A stretch of DNA of 64,000 nt from Lentzea sp. NBRC 102530 (GCF_030269365.1 NZ_BSTF01000018.1:1-64000), one strand, 5' to 3'; counted from the first letter of the stretch, positions 31,156 through 40,537 are shown. Notes: generated by a model not told the origin, from the sequence alone. Numbers and translations are program-made.

Positions 31156-32358
31156 TCAGCGCCGCAGCACGACCGGAAGCGATTTAAGGCTGGCCATGAT
31201 GTCGTTGTGCGTCACCGCGGGCTGCTCATCACCCGCGTAGGTGGTGCGCGGAAAGCGCGCCGCGAGATGCCGGACGACGGTCTCCGCCTCCAGCCGTGCG
31301 AGCCCCGACCCCAGGCAGAAATGCGGCCCGTGCCCGAACGTCGCGTGCCCGGTCGTCTCCCGGTCGACCCGGTACTCACCGGCGTCGGCGTGGGCCTGCG
31401 GACACCGCCCGGCGGAGCCGAGGTTGATGAGCAACAGCGTGCCCTCGGGCACCAGGGTCCCGCCGATCTCCACCGGCTCGGTCGTGATCCGATGCGTGGC
31501 GCTGCGAACAGGCGAGTTGTGCCGCAGTGTCTCCTCGACCAGCCGCGGCACCAGCGAGGGGTCCGCCGCCGCCTTCTCCCACAACCCGTTGTCCAACGCG
31601 TCGTGCACCACGTTCGCAATGAGGCTCGCCGACGTCTCATGCCCCGCCACGACGAGAAGGAACGCCATCGCCATGAGCTCGTCGTGGTTCAAGTGGTCGC
31701 CATCGTCATCAGCGGCCGTGGCCAGCGCACCGAACAACGAGCCGGGGTCGAGGTCGCCGCCCGTGAGCAGCCCGTGGAAGTACCCGCCGAGCTCGTCGCT
31801 GGCGGGCTGCGACACCTCGGGCTCCATCGACATCATCGTCTCGATCAACAACCGAACCCGTGCCTGGTCCCCCGCCGGCACCCCGAGCACCTCACCGATG
31901 ACGTGCATGGGCATCGGCACCGCGAGCTCCTGGACGAGATCGATCTCCTCGCCCACCCGCAACCGCCCGACCAACTCGACGGTGATCTCCTCGATGCGCG
32001 GCGCGAGCCGCTGCACCGCCCTGCCGTTGAACGCCTTCACCGCAAGCGCCCTGAGCCGCGCGTGCTGCGGGTTGTCACTGTTGAGCATGCTCGGCCCGAA
32101 CAGCCCGGCGAGGTTCTCCTGCGTGCTCCCCAACGCCGCGAGCTGCCGCTTGATCTCCCGCTGGAGCCTGGCGCTGTCCTTCGAGAGCCGTTGATCGGTC
32201 AGCAACGTCCTCGTGAGTTCCAGCCCGACCGTGACGACCTGCATCTCGACACCGTTGGGCAACGTCACCGCGTGCAACGGCCCAGCTTCGCGTGCGTCGT
32301 CCTCGACCCGATGGTGCTCACGCGCGCGCAACTCGCCGCCGACCAACAAGTTCGACAT
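31156..32358 (-). CDS. Cytochrome P450 (third, CYP105/107-like)
   Basis: A 400-residue P450 with I-helix VVAGHETSAS (the conserved Thr relay present as T-S), K-helix VEETLRH and heme loop FGHGPHFCLG. It is not closely related to the two P450s at the left end. The start has ggagg at somewhat long spacing. No ferredoxin is nearby. Followed by a GNAT gene, so a hydroxylation then acylation step is conceivable (inference). Confidence 0.9.
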   Translation of the reverse strand: MSNLLVGGELRAREHHRVEDDAREAGPLHAVTLPNGVEMQVVTVGLELTRTLLTDQRLSKDSARLQREIKRQLAALGSTQENLAGLFGPSMLNSDNPQHARLRALAVKAFNGRAVQRLAPRIEEITVELVGRLRVGEEIDLVQELAVPMPMHVIGEVLGVPAGDQARVRLLIETMMSMEPEVSQPASDELGGYFHGLLTGGDLDPGSLFGALATAADDDGDHLNHDELMAMAFLLVVAGHETSASLIANVVHDALDNGLWEKAAADPSLVPRLVEETLRHNSPVRSATHRITTEPVEIGGTLVPEGTLLLINLGSAGRCPQAHADAGEYRVDRETTGHATFGHGPHFCLGSGLARLEAETVVRHLAARFPRTTYAGDEQPAVTHNDIMASLKSLPVVLRR

Positions 32359-32405
32359 ACAGGTCTTCGCCTCCGTTTGGGTTCGACTAAGACCGTTCTA
32401 CCGCC

Positions 32406-32768
32406 CTATTGGAGAGCGTCCAACGCCCGAATCGTCTCGACCGCGGGCAACCTCGGGGGCTCAGCGGCAATCGCCTTCCGCCCCAGCACCCACTCGGGCA
32501 GGTGATGTCGCAACGCGGCCCGCCCCTGCGCCGTGATGTCGACGGGAGCCGCCATCCCGTGCCCGTCGGGCTGCTCCCACGCGATCCACTCCCTGGCCTT
32601 GAGGACCTCCAGGTCGTCCGCGTCCCACTGCTTGGCGGGCCGGTGCTCCAGGTACCAACTGGTCGCCCCGCGATGCACACCACCCTGCTCGACGAGGGCG
32701 AGCAGCTTGACCTGCTCCTGCGTGACGGTGGTCGGGACGGTGCTCACGGCCTTGGCCTTGCGTCTCAC
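32406..32768 (-). CDS. Hypothetical protein with winged-helix-like pattern
   Basis: A 120-residue protein. VTQEQVKLLALVEQGG, LEVLKAREWIAWEQ and PVDITAQGRAALRHHL resemble the helix, recognition helix and wing of a MarR/PadR-like domain, but no family is certain. The GTG at 32768 follows gaaggac; the frame remains open further upstream. An N-terminal basic patch (RRKAKA) is present. Confidence 0.55.
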   Translation of the reverse strand: MRRKAKAVSTVPTTVTQEQVKLLALVEQGGVHRGATSWYLEHRPAKQWDADDLEVLKAREWIAWEQPDGHGMAAPVDITAQGRAALRHHLPEWVLGRKAIAAEPPRLPAVETIRALDALQ

Positions 32769-32879
32769 AGGTCGTCGTCCTTCGGAGGTGGCGGACCCGA
32801 ACGTCCCCGACAAACTCGGACAAGCTACGGCACGCATGCCTCCGCCTCCAGGAAGTTCCACGAACTGGTACGCGAGCGC

Positions 32880-33233
32880 TCAGAGCTCCTTCCCGAGTTC
32901 GGTGATTCCCTCCTGCACGACGCCGAGAAGCTGCGCCGCCTTCTCGAACTCCGCCACCAACTCCAGGAGCGCACGAGCCTCAGCTCTTTCCGAGCCGACC
33001 AACGACGCGAGGGCATCACGCAGCCGGTCGACGTCCGCAGCCATGCCGGCAGACCGCGTTCGCAACTCGAAGGCCACTCCGGAAAGCTCGGTGAGCGCGA
33101 CTTTCGTGCGCCCGATCTCCCCGGAGTGCGCCTGCCCGGCATGGTCAGCCCGGCCCGTCGAGATCTGCCGGTGCCGGGGCCCGCCCAGCCATCCCTCCGT
33201 CCGGTACTCGAGCCACTGATCTCCCGGCTTCAC
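32880..33233 (-). CDS. Small helical protein, unknown function
   Basis: A 117-residue protein. The first third contains GDQWLEYRTEGWLGG, and the rest is a long helical stretch (MAADVDRLRDALASLVGSER, AEARALLELVAEFEKAAQLL). The GTG start overlaps the preceding stop as GTGA, so the pair is coupled. The helical second half recalls secreted WXG100-like or chaperone proteins, but no WXG motif is present. Not recognised. Confidence 0.5.
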   Translation of the reverse strand: MKPGDQWLEYRTEGWLGGPRHRQISTGRADHAGQAHSGEIGRTKVALTELSGVAFELRTRSAGMAADVDRLRDALASLVGSERAEARALLELVAEFEKAAQLLGVVQEGITELGKEL

Positions 33234-33463
33234 CGCCACGTCCCGAGGCAGCCCGGCGTGGCGGCGATCTCGACGAAGAGCGAACCGGTCCGGGCCGACA
33301 CGCGCGGACCGCTGACGAAAACACCCTCGGGCGGTGCCCACGCTCGCAAGCGTTCCGCGTGCCCGGCGTTCAAGGCGTCTACGACCTCGGCCATTTCGGC
33401 GAGGGTCGTCACGTCACCGAAGTGGGGAGCGAAGGTGATGTCAGGCGGGGCACTGGTGGTCAC
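33230..33463 (-). CDS. Small protein, unknown function, coupled to 32880-33233
   Basis: A 77-residue protein opening MTTSAPPDITFAPHFGDVTT, with a helix AEMAEVVDALNAGHAERLRA and a short strand region. GTG start with gggagtga upstream. Its stop overlaps the next start. No recognisable domain. Confidence 0.5.
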   Translation of the reverse strand: MTTSAPPDITFAPHFGDVTTLAEMAEVVDALNAGHAERLRAWAPPEGVFVSGPRVSARTGSLFVEIAATPGCLGTWR

Positions 33464-33558
33464 GAGGTCACTCCCGGCTGCGGAGTCGTTCGCGGGCGAA
33501 GCCTCCGTTGTAGCCGCGCGCGAGAGCGACGCCAATCCGCCGAAACAGTGAGCAGTGC

Positions 33559-34023
33559 GTGGTGGGCGCAACTGAGGCCCTTTCCAGGCGGAACCGCCCG
33601 GTACAGCGGTTGCTGGACATGGCCAAGACCTGGGGTGATGGCGCTGATCAAGCTCCCCCGCCCGTCCAGCACGACTGCCAGACGGCCCGTCAGCTCCGTC
33701 CTGCTGAGATCGACAAGCTGGTCGAGGCGTACCGCGAAGGGTGGAACGTGCAACAGCTAGCCCGGAGGTACAACATCCATCGATCAACGGTGGGTCTGTA
33801 CCTCAAGGCCCACGGCATCGATACGAAGGCGAGAGCGCTTCGACCCGAGCAGATTGCCGAAGCTACAGAGCTCTACCAGGCAGGCGCGACCCTGGAGCAC
33901 CTCGCCAAGCAGTACGGGCTCAGTGACAGCACGATCCAGAGGTACTTCCGTGAGTTCGGAGTGAAAATGCGGGAACGAGGACGGCGGCCTCACGAACGAA
34001 GTACTTCACCCAACTCAAGGTGA
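33559..34023 (+). CDS. Helix-turn-helix protein with two resolvase-type HTH units
   Basis: A 154-residue protein with two similar HTH segments: LRPAEIDKLVEAYREGWNVQ to HRSTVGLYLKAHGI, and LRPEQIAEATELYQAGATLE to SDSTIQRYFREFGV. Both resemble the C-terminal DNA-binding domain of Hin-type resolvases or IS-associated HTH. No catalytic domain is present. The start is uncertain (GTG 33559 or ATG 33619, neither with a clear site). It converges on and overlaps the HEPN-like gene by nine bases, marking the left side of the island. Confidence 0.55.
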   Translation: MVGATEALSRRNRPVQRLLDMAKTWGDGADQAPPPVQHDCQTARQLRPAEIDKLVEAYREGWNVQQLARRYNIHRSTVGLYLKAHGIDTKARALRPEQIAEATELYQAGATLEHLAKQYGLSDSTIQRYFREFGVKMRERGRRPHERSTSPNSR

Positions 34024-34725
34024 GTTCCCTGCAAGCCTCGCTTCAACCCGATCGAGCATGCGCATAAGCATGCTTGCCGTCATCACCGCCTCAGCAGCTT
34101 CGGTGACGTCATCAAACGAAACTTCACGGTGGCCAGATGGATTCCGCAAGACTGAATAGGCACCTTTGAACAGCATCATAGTGTCCTCGACCTCGCCAGG
34201 AGGCGCGACTGGATCAGCAAGCGGCCCACCAGACTTGAACGCCTTGATCATGAGATCGCCACCGATCACTTCATTGCCATAACCCGCAAGATGTCGGACT
34301 CGCACCTCGATCGCCTTCATAGCAACAAAAATTGCCATCTCGTACTCACCGAGCAGGAACTGACGTCGCACCTTCTGCTCCAACTGTGGATGTAAGTTGG
34401 ATTGAATTCGGTTGACCGCCAGAACTTCCGCAACGCTCTTTTTGAGCGCTTCGCCTCCCCAACGGGTCACAATAATGGCAGCATCAGCCGTCTGCTCAGG
34501 CGATCGCGCGATCATGCCTTGAGATCGCAGCCACCCCATCGCTTCCGCGATCGCCTTACGCGCCTCAGGGTCATTGCCGTACCCAAGCCCAGCAGAGTCG
34601 TTAACGTAGGAGTTAAGTACATTCCACTCATTCCAATGATTACTTCTCACAATGTCTTCAAGCACCAGCATCGCGAGTTCATCAATCGGAAGAGCAAGGG
34701 CCTCAGCCGGACGCAAGCCGATCAT
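34015..34725 (-). CDS. HEPN-like protein (TIGR02391/Ymh-type), candidate RNase effector
   Basis: A 236-residue protein. The C-terminal half (HPQLEQKVRRQFLLGEYEMA, then AMKAIEVRVRHLAGYGNEVI and LFKGAYSVLRNPSGHR) matches the TIGR02391/Ymh-like group. RNPSGH (about 194-199) fits the RX4-6H HEPN RNase motif. Its ATG overlaps the KAP NTPase stop by one base (TGATG) with ggaagg upstream. Base composition is markedly more AT-rich than the surrounding genome. Inferred role: nuclease effector controlled by the NTPase. Confidence 0.72.
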   Translation of the reverse strand: MIGLRPAEALALPIDELAMLVLEDIVRSNHWNEWNVLNSYVNDSAGLGYGNDPEARKAIAEAMGWLRSQGMIARSPEQTADAAIIVTRWGGEALKKSVAEVLAVNRIQSNLHPQLEQKVRRQFLLGEYEMAIFVAMKAIEVRVRHLAGYGNEVIGGDLMIKAFKSGGPLADPVAPPGEVEDTMMLFKGAYSVLRNPSGHREVSFDDVTEAAEAVMTASMLMRMLDRVEARLAGNSP

Positions 34726-36890
34726 CAATCGATTCCTTCCTCCGCATGACTCGACGAATCAGATTCAAGCGATGACGCGGCACGTTGAGCCTTAATGTTC
34801 TTGATAACAGTCAAGGCATGAGCCTCCTTGTTCTCCTGAGTAACATCACCCGCCCTCTTTACATTCACCTGTTGCTCCCAACCCGCATAATCCCGATCTA
34901 GCGCCTCGATCACGCGATCAATCCCAAGAAGTTGGTCTAGGTAAGCAGTGTTCAGATCGCTGATCGTCCTCCTAGGTGCCCCTCCACCGTATGAGGTAGC
35001 CTCGGGAACCAAGCGGCCAAGCAGAGTCACCAACGGCCACTTACCCGATGCGATAGCACGCCAAAATGCCTCACGAATCTTGGGCTGATCCTCTTGTATC
35101 CAGCCCCAGCGGTGAATGAGGTCAATCTCATCATCACTCACCTCTGATAGTTCAATCTGACTTACGCGATCAAACCTATCGGACAACGCGGATCGTAGTA
35201 CGCCAGTAACGTCAGCCATCCACTCCCGATCCGGCTCACTTCCAGTGGCACGCAAAGCAAAGTCGATGGCGAATTCCATTCGATCAGCCTCAACGGTTGC
35301 CTTGATGAACGAGACAATCTGCTCATCCGCAAGGCGCGCCGCCAAGCGGCGAGACACGCCAATCAGATATAGTTCAGGAGATCCCAGGAACTGTCGAATC
35401 TTCAGAAGCTCCTTATAGTATCCAGATACGAAATGGAGCACATCGACCGGGTTCTCGATAGCGGAAGATTCAAGCAACGAGTCGATCTTTCGCAGCACCA
35501 ATTCCGGCTTCTGCCGCATCCGCTGAGCCAACAGGTCCAGCTCTGAGCTACCGCTTCCCATCTGGGCCACCGCAGCCAGGACTACCCGATCAGAGATATC
35601 AGAGGCTGGTATACCGAATTGGAAATAACGGTCGAAGTAGTCCGAGCCGCCAACGCGTTTGCCGCGCGCCAAATCATTGTAGAAGTGTGAGCCATAGGTC
35701 ATGTTCTCAACCGCAGACCGAATAGGCAGAAACAGCCCCGCCAGCAACCGAAGGGTCGACTCTCGCCTCGCTTCAGGCACCTTGGCGGCAGCCAGTATAT
35801 CAAGCCAGCGTGCCTTTCTCTGCGCATTTCCTTCCTCCCGAAGCGAGCGCGCGATATCCCGTCCGGTCAGCTCAAGCTTTCGCGCAAGCACTACCGCATA
35901 GACAGCTGGCTGAAAAGTCCGCAAGAACGTAAGCATGAGAAAGTCCACAAAGTCAACCTCTTCATGCACGAGCGGGAAGATCGCACTAACTTGAGCCAAG
36001 AAACGATTGATCGCCCGTGGCTCTTTCAAGAAGCCCGCAAGGTGGAAGTGATACGCTTCACTAAGTCTACGAGAGTCATCATCAGAAAGTGTTACGCCGT
36101 ACAACTTCATCAATTGTTCAAGCCCGCCATCAAGCAGGGATACCTGCTGCTCTTCATGAAGCGGAGGAAGATCAAGCCTGATCTGCACGATCTTCTCAAG
36201 GTAGTTCTGCGCACGATCTTCTGCATCATGAGCCAACTCTGACCGCATCAGAACATCAAGAACAGTGCGTTCGTCATACGCCAGCAAGTAGTAGACATTG
36301 GGAAGACGAGCCGCCAACCGAATCATCTTGAAGACCGCAAGGAGTTCCGTCGGCTGAAGACGATCAATATCGTCGATGATCACAAGGATCTTTTGGTCAA
36401 GCTTTCGCAGTTCCTCTTCAAGTTCTAGCCGGCGAACTTCCGCCGAAGCATCGCCTCGCAAGACCTCGGCGAGCTTGCTAACCATCGCACTCACATCGAC
36501 ACCAACCAGCGAGGCAAGCTTCCCCAGCGGTGCCACCGTTTCTGCATATGAACCCAGCTTTTGTCTAGCAGCCTTAAACTTCTTCTCTGGAAGAGCGGTT
36601 CCAAGGGCACCAAAGAAGCTCTGCAATAGCGATTCAACGTCAGAAAAGAGCCATGGATTAAATTTGACCACCTGCCACCCGTTCGCAGCAGACGTCAAAT
36701 CCTCCTGCACGAGAGAAAGGATTGAAGATTTACCACTTCCCCAAGGTCCGATCAGCGCCAGCACAGATGTCTCACTTTGCTCGCCAACCTGCCCGCAGAG
36801 CTTAACTATCTGGCGAGCAAAGGCAAGACGCTGAAGCTGGTCGGCGTCTTTCCCTGGAATAGGGTCGTCAGCAAAGAAGCGGCGGTTCAT
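34725..36890 (-). CDS. KAP-family P-loop NTPase (PifA-like), candidate defence sensor
   Basis: A 721-residue protein of the KAP group: Walker A GPWGSGKS at 48-55, the KFNPWLF segment at about 76-82 that is diagnostic for KAP NTPases, and Walker B KILVIIDDIDRL at 167-178. The C-terminal 450 residues are helical with no recognised domain. KAP proteins include PifA of the F plasmid, which blocks T7. TATCAT sits six bases before the ATG, so a leaderless promoter is likely. AT-rich composition and codon use differ from the flanks, indicating horizontal transfer. Coupled to the HEPN-like gene. Confidence 0.85.
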   Translation of the reverse strand: MNRRFFADDPIPGKDADQLQRLAFARQIVKLCGQVGEQSETSVLALIGPWGSGKSSILSLVQEDLTSAANGWQVVKFNPWLFSDVESLLQSFFGALGTALPEKKFKAARQKLGSYAETVAPLGKLASLVGVDVSAMVSKLAEVLRGDASAEVRRLELEEELRKLDQKILVIIDDIDRLQPTELLAVFKMIRLAARLPNVYYLLAYDERTVLDVLMRSELAHDAEDRAQNYLEKIVQIRLDLPPLHEEQQVSLLDGGLEQLMKLYGVTLSDDDSRRLSEAYHFHLAGFLKEPRAINRFLAQVSAIFPLVHEEVDFVDFLMLTFLRTFQPAVYAVVLARKLELTGRDIARSLREEGNAQRKARWLDILAAAKVPEARRESTLRLLAGLFLPIRSAVENMTYGSHFYNDLARGKRVGGSDYFDRYFQFGIPASDISDRVVLAAVAQMGSGSSELDLLAQRMRQKPELVLRKIDSLLESSAIENPVDVLHFVSGYYKELLKIRQFLGSPELYLIGVSRRLAARLADEQIVSFIKATVEADRMEFAIDFALRATGSEPDREWMADVTGVLRSALSDRFDRVSQIELSEVSDDEIDLIHRWGWIQEDQPKIREAFWRAIASGKWPLVTLLGRLVPEATSYGGGAPRRTISDLNTAYLDQLLGIDRVIEALDRDYAGWEQQVNVKRAGDVTQENKEAHALTVIKNIKAQRAASSLESDSSSHAEEGID

Positions 36891-37280
36891 GGACAGATGA
36901 TACGCGTAAGGAACTGAAGACGACAGATGTAGCCACAGCTAGGTCACGGCAGGCTGTGGAGCCACCGAAATCGCCAATGGTTCAACCATTGAACTCGCAA
37001 GAATGACCACTTTTTGTCAACCAGTCCAGCAAGGACCCGAGAAGTTGCTACGTCCCTTGAGTCGGCCGCGCGGCTACGGACCGCTCTCGACGCCGTGTCT
37101 AATATTAACGATCTTGAACAGGACGGTTTGAGGGCAAGAACCGGACACCACCGCACTTGAGCTGCGGGAACCTTCAACCTACGCTGCACCGCTCAGTGTT
37201 CAGTCAGCCTCACCGGGTAGCTATGCGGTCCCCGAGATGGGAATCATGAAGAGGTCACCACTGACCTCAAGGAGCTTGAG
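36891..37280. promoter_or_regulatory. Divergent intergenic region between the KAP operon and a hydrolase
   Basis: A 390-base AT-richer gap. On the minus strand, TATCAT at 36897-36902 is placed correctly for leaderless transcription of the KAP gene. On the plus strand, TCTAATATTAACG near 37100 is a possible -10 for the hydrolase. No convincing gene or repeat is seen; a minus-strand open frame of 81 codons lacks a start site and protein-like composition. Confidence 0.4.
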
Positions 37281-38099
37281 ATGAGCATCCTCAGCGCCAG
37301 CACCACCGTGCGCACGCGTGACGGCTTGAAGCTGGCGGGCACGTTGGACGTACCTGACGGTTCGCCTCGGCACGCCGCGCTCTTGGTGCATGGCGCTGGT
37401 GTCACTCGCGAAGAGGGCGGCTTCTTCACTCGCCTTGCTCGCAGCCTCGCCGACGCCGGCATCGCCTCGCTCCGGTTCGACCTGCCTGGTCATGGTGAGA
37501 GCCAGGGGCGTCAGGAGGACCTGTCGCTGTCCGCGGTGCTCAATAGCATCAGCTCGGGGCTGAATCACCTGCACGAACTCACCCGCTTGACGGCCGCCCC
37601 CTCGATCATCGCAGCCAGCTTCTCGGGTGGCACTGCGGCCTACTACGCCGCCAAACGCCCCGACGCGATCGACCGTCTGGTGCTTTTCAACCCACTCATC
37701 GACTACAAGAAGCGCTTCGTCGACGAAAAGAAGGCCTGGGAGAACGGCTACATCAACGATCGTGGCGCTGAGCAGCTCGCCGAGCACGGCTTCGTCGGTC
37801 ACTCGCCGACCTTCAAGCTCGGCAGGCCGATCCTGAACGAGGTGTTCTGGTTGGCTCCGAGGACCGTGCTCGGCGAGATCGTCGCACCGACCTTGATCGT
37901 GCACGGCACCGAGGACACGTTCATCCCAGTGGAGTCGTCGCGCGAAGCCGACCGCCAGCTCACCTGCGAGCACAAGCTCCTGGAACTCGAAGGCTCACAG
38001 CACGGCTTCGCTGTCCACGACGACCCGGAGTATGCGCACCCGCAGAGCCAGAAGTGGCAAGCAGAGGTGATCGAGACAGTTCGAGGCTGGCTCAGCTGA
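37281..38099 (+). CDS. Alpha/beta hydrolase (serine aminopeptidase S33-like)
   Basis: A 272-residue hydrolase: oxyanion region LLVHGAGVTREEGGF, nucleophile motif AASFSGG (Ser in SxSGG), acid in VHGTEDTFIP and His in EGSQHGFAVH. The lack of a signal peptide points to a cytoplasmic esterase or peptidase-like enzyme. aggag precedes the ATG. It lies inside the island between the KAP unit and the excisionase-like gene, with no clear partner. Confidence 0.8.
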   Translation: MSILSASTTVRTRDGLKLAGTLDVPDGSPRHAALLVHGAGVTREEGGFFTRLARSLADAGIASLRFDLPGHGESQGRQEDLSLSAVLNSISSGLNHLHELTRLTAAPSIIAASFSGGTAAYYAAKRPDAIDRLVLFNPLIDYKKRFVDEKKAWENGYINDRGAEQLAEHGFVGHSPTFKLGRPILNEVFWLAPRTVLGEIVAPTLIVHGTEDTFIPVESSREADRQLTCEHKLLELEGSQHGFAVHDDPEYAHPQSQKWQAEVIETVRGWLS

Positions 38100-38132
38100 C
38101 GTCGACCGCAGTGACGCGCCGAGCCTCGCGAG

Positions 38133-38411
38133 CTACCACGAGTTTCCTCGGCGCTGTCGCTGCTCGAACTCCTTCTCCTCTCGGCGTTGCCGCGTCATCT
38201 CTGCAATGTCGAGAACACCACCGGATTCCACGACACGGGCGATCAACTGGTCGATGGCGGCAGCCGGAACGACATAGCGCGTACGCAGCCTGACCGCAGG
38301 GAAGGCGTCCTCCTGGATCGACCTGTAGATGGTCGATGGGGTGACGCGCAGCAGCCGCGAGGCTTCGGCGACGGTGTAGAACAGCTTCTTTGGTTCATCA
38401 GCTGTGTTCAC
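38133..38411 (-). CDS. Excisionase-like helix-turn-helix DNA-binding protein
   Basis: A 92-residue MerR/excisionase-type HTH (FYTVAEASRLLRVTPSTIYR, then SIQEDAFPAVRLRTRYVVPA). Such small proteins bind att sites or act as regulators on integrative elements. The GTG at 38411 is preferred over a TTG at 38459, with only a weak ggtga site. Its C-terminus is highly charged. It supports a mobile-element origin for this stretch. Confidence 0.72.
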   Translation of the reverse strand: MNTADEPKKLFYTVAEASRLLRVTPSTIYRSIQEDAFPAVRLRTRYVVPAAAIDQLIARVVESGGVLDIAEMTRQRREEKEFEQRQRRGNSW

Positions 38412-38540
38412 TTCACCAGGTTGGAGGTACGCGGCTTCATGCTGATGGCGATGGAACAACGCGCGAGCGAACGAAGACCGTCTAGCTGCGAGAACCGCTC
38501 ATTTCTGCGCTGAACAGCCACGACCTCAGCGCCGCACGAC

Positions 38541-39932
38541 CTACACGACGGCTTGCAGTTCCTTGACCGCCGGACGGTTCTGCCACGGCGCCAACACCTT
38601 GACGACGCGCTCCAGCTCCCGATGCGTGCGCTGCGAGCTGGCATTGTTCGCGCGCTTCGCCGACTCCAAGCCGGTCTTCGCCGCCTCATCTGGCTCCCCG
38701 GCAAGCGCCAAGGAACCCGCCATCCAGGACAGGAAGAAGCCGTAGTCGCGCGGCGAGAAGCTGTTCTCGGTGAGTGACTGCCCGTAGAGCTCAACGCCGT
38801 GCCGCGGCTTGCCCGCCTCGGTGTAGCAGACAGCCGTCTGCATGGTGAGCAGCGTGTCGTTGTAATGCGCTCCCAACGTGCACTCGTCCACCCGGCTGGC
38901 ACCGAGGAGTTGCCGTGCTTCGCCAAGCTTGCGCTCCACCGCGCCGAGGGACACGCCGAGCATGGCTTCGGCTCGTGCCTCTTGCTGGGCGGCCTCGGCC
39001 TGCACTCGGAGCGGCAGGTTCCACGCACCGCCACGAACAGCCTGAGAGAGGTCCAGCATCCGATGCGGGTTGCGCTCGTCGTAGGCGAGCTGCGCCTTCT
39101 TGAGCAGCACATAGCCCTGCAAAGCTATGTCACCGACCACCTGCGCCCACTCGATCGCGCGGTCATGCCAGTACAGGGCTCGGGTCAGGTCTCCAGCATC
39201 GCGGTACAACCAGCCTGCGAACTCCCCGCACTCTGCGCCAAGCGAAAGCAGTTGGTGACGAACACGTGGCCGCACTTCGCGTGCAGCTTCTTCGATCGCT
39301 CCAAGGATTCCGAGCACGATCGGGAGCGGCGGCGTTTTCGTGGCGTCCGAGCCGCCGTCGCTTGACTTGCAGCTTGCAAGTTGCGCCTTTAGTCGCTGAA
39401 CCAGATCGGTGTCGAGGTAGCGCCTAGCGTCCTCCATCGCGGCTGCGACGTGTTGGTGCGCTTCAGCGTCCAGTGCAGGAAGCGCGGAAGCCAAGACGCT
39501 GAACCTCAGAAGCGAACGCCGGCTCAGGGGACTCATCGCGTCCTCTCTGCTTAGCGTGGCAAGCCCAGGGAACCCGTCCCTCGCGATTGCACTCGGGTCA
39601 ACAGGCAGCAGCACCGGCTTGCCATCCACCAATACAGGAAAAATCACTGCGCCAGGCGGCACCGCAGTCACCTCAGGTGAAACCAGCTCGCCTTCCACAA
39701 CCCTGGCTTGCTCGCTAGCTCCAGCACTGAGGAGTTCGTCGAGCTGCTCAAGGGACACCTGCAGGCAGCGAGCCAGCTTGGGCCGAATCCAGGCCTGAGG
39801 CCCTTTGACGAAATCCCCGGCGTCCCAGCGACGCACGGTGCGCACATCGATGTTCAGACGCTCGGCCAGGGCTTCTTGCGAGAACCCCATCGCCTCACGG
39901 CGTTTGGCGAACGGACTTTGCTTGTGGTCCAC
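38541..39932 (-). CDS. XRE-family regulator with TPR-like C-terminal domain
   Basis: A 463-residue protein with an N-terminal XRE helix-turn-helix (RREAMGFSQEALAERLNIDV, then RTVRRWDAGDF), a linker, and a long helical repeat region (RALYWHDRAIEWAQVVGDIA, then EAGKPRHGVELYGQSLTENS) typical of Streptomyces NsdA-like TPR regulators. GTG start with gggaggg upstream. Divergent from the resolvase-like and ATPase-like pair, a frequent arrangement in actinomycetes. Confidence 0.82.
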   Translation of the reverse strand: MDHKQSPFAKRREAMGFSQEALAERLNIDVRTVRRWDAGDFVKGPQAWIRPKLARCLQVSLEQLDELLSAGASEQARVVEGELVSPEVTAVPPGAVIFPVLVDGKPVLLPVDPSAIARDGFPGLATLSREDAMSPLSRRSLLRFSVLASALPALDAEAHQHVAAAMEDARRYLDTDLVQRLKAQLASCKSSDGGSDATKTPPLPIVLGILGAIEEAAREVRPRVRHQLLSLGAECGEFAGWLYRDAGDLTRALYWHDRAIEWAQVVGDIALQGYVLLKKAQLAYDERNPHRMLDLSQAVRGGAWNLPLRVQAEAAQQEARAEAMLGVSLGAVERKLGEARQLLGASRVDECTLGAHYNDTLLTMQTAVCYTEAGKPRHGVELYGQSLTENSFSPRDYGFFLSWMAGSLALAGEPDEAAKTGLESAKRANNASSQRTHRELERVVKVLAPWQNRPAVKELQAVV

Positions 39933-40102
39933 CGTCGCCCTCCCCCATGCGCGCGTCCGCTCGTTTCACCAGGTCATCGCTGCCATGTCCGGCTTGTGTC
40001 CGGGAACCGCCGACCCACACGCCCTGTGTTTGGCCCGATACGACCAGTTTGGTGAGCGTACGGCCACACCCGGCCGAACGGCAACGGACGGCAGGAGAGG
40101 GC

Positions 40103-40537
40103 ATGAACAGGCAAAAGGCGGAGCCCTCGATGCACCCCGATGACCGGCAGGATCAGCGACGCTGGACGCCCCCGACGCCCGTCGCTGATCCTGTCACCCA
40201 CTCACCTGGCCGCCCGCTCATCGGTTACATCCGGGTGCGGCCTGACACCTCGGAGACGCGATTCGAGGTACTCCGCCGTGCAATGGCGGCGTTCGCCAGT
40301 CGCGAAGGGTTCGTCATCTCGCGAATCCTCGTGGACCGGACGTTTGAACACACTGCGGCATTCACGGAACTTCTCGCCGCACTGGGCGACGGCGAAGCCC
40401 GTCACGTACTGGTCCCCGCCCTCCACCACTTCGGTCACTGCGATGGCGTGCAGTTGGCCATGAAGGAGTTGCTGGAGTCGAACGGTGCTCGCGTGCTCCT
40501 GTTGTTTCCATCGCAGGCCGCAGGAACCGCGTCGTGA
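40103..40537 (+). CDS. Resolvase-domain-like protein with missing catalytic serine
   Basis: A 144-residue protein. After a Pro-rich leader, PLIGYIRVRPDTSETRFEVL and the following SREGFVISRILVDR aligns with the serine-recombinase N-terminal domain (YxRVS..). The catalytic Ser position is Arg and the arginine cluster is absent, so recombination is unlikely. ggagagggc precedes the ATG. Coupled to the next gene by GTGA. It may be a co-opted signalling protein. Confidence 0.55.
   Translation: MNRQKAEPSMHPDDRQDQRRWTPPTPVADPVTHSPGRPLIGYIRVRPDTSETRFEVLRRAMAAFASREGFVISRILVDRTFEHTAAFTELLAALGDGEARHVLVPALHHFGHCDGVQLAMKELLESNGARVLLLFPSQAAGTAS

Noticed and set aside
36944..37189. 81-codon minus-strand frame in the KAP/hydrolase gap
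   Set aside because: No ribosome site, atypical composition, no recognisable domain; more likely intergenic.
40103..40537. Active serine recombinase
   Set aside because: The catalytic Ser and downstream arginines are not present.
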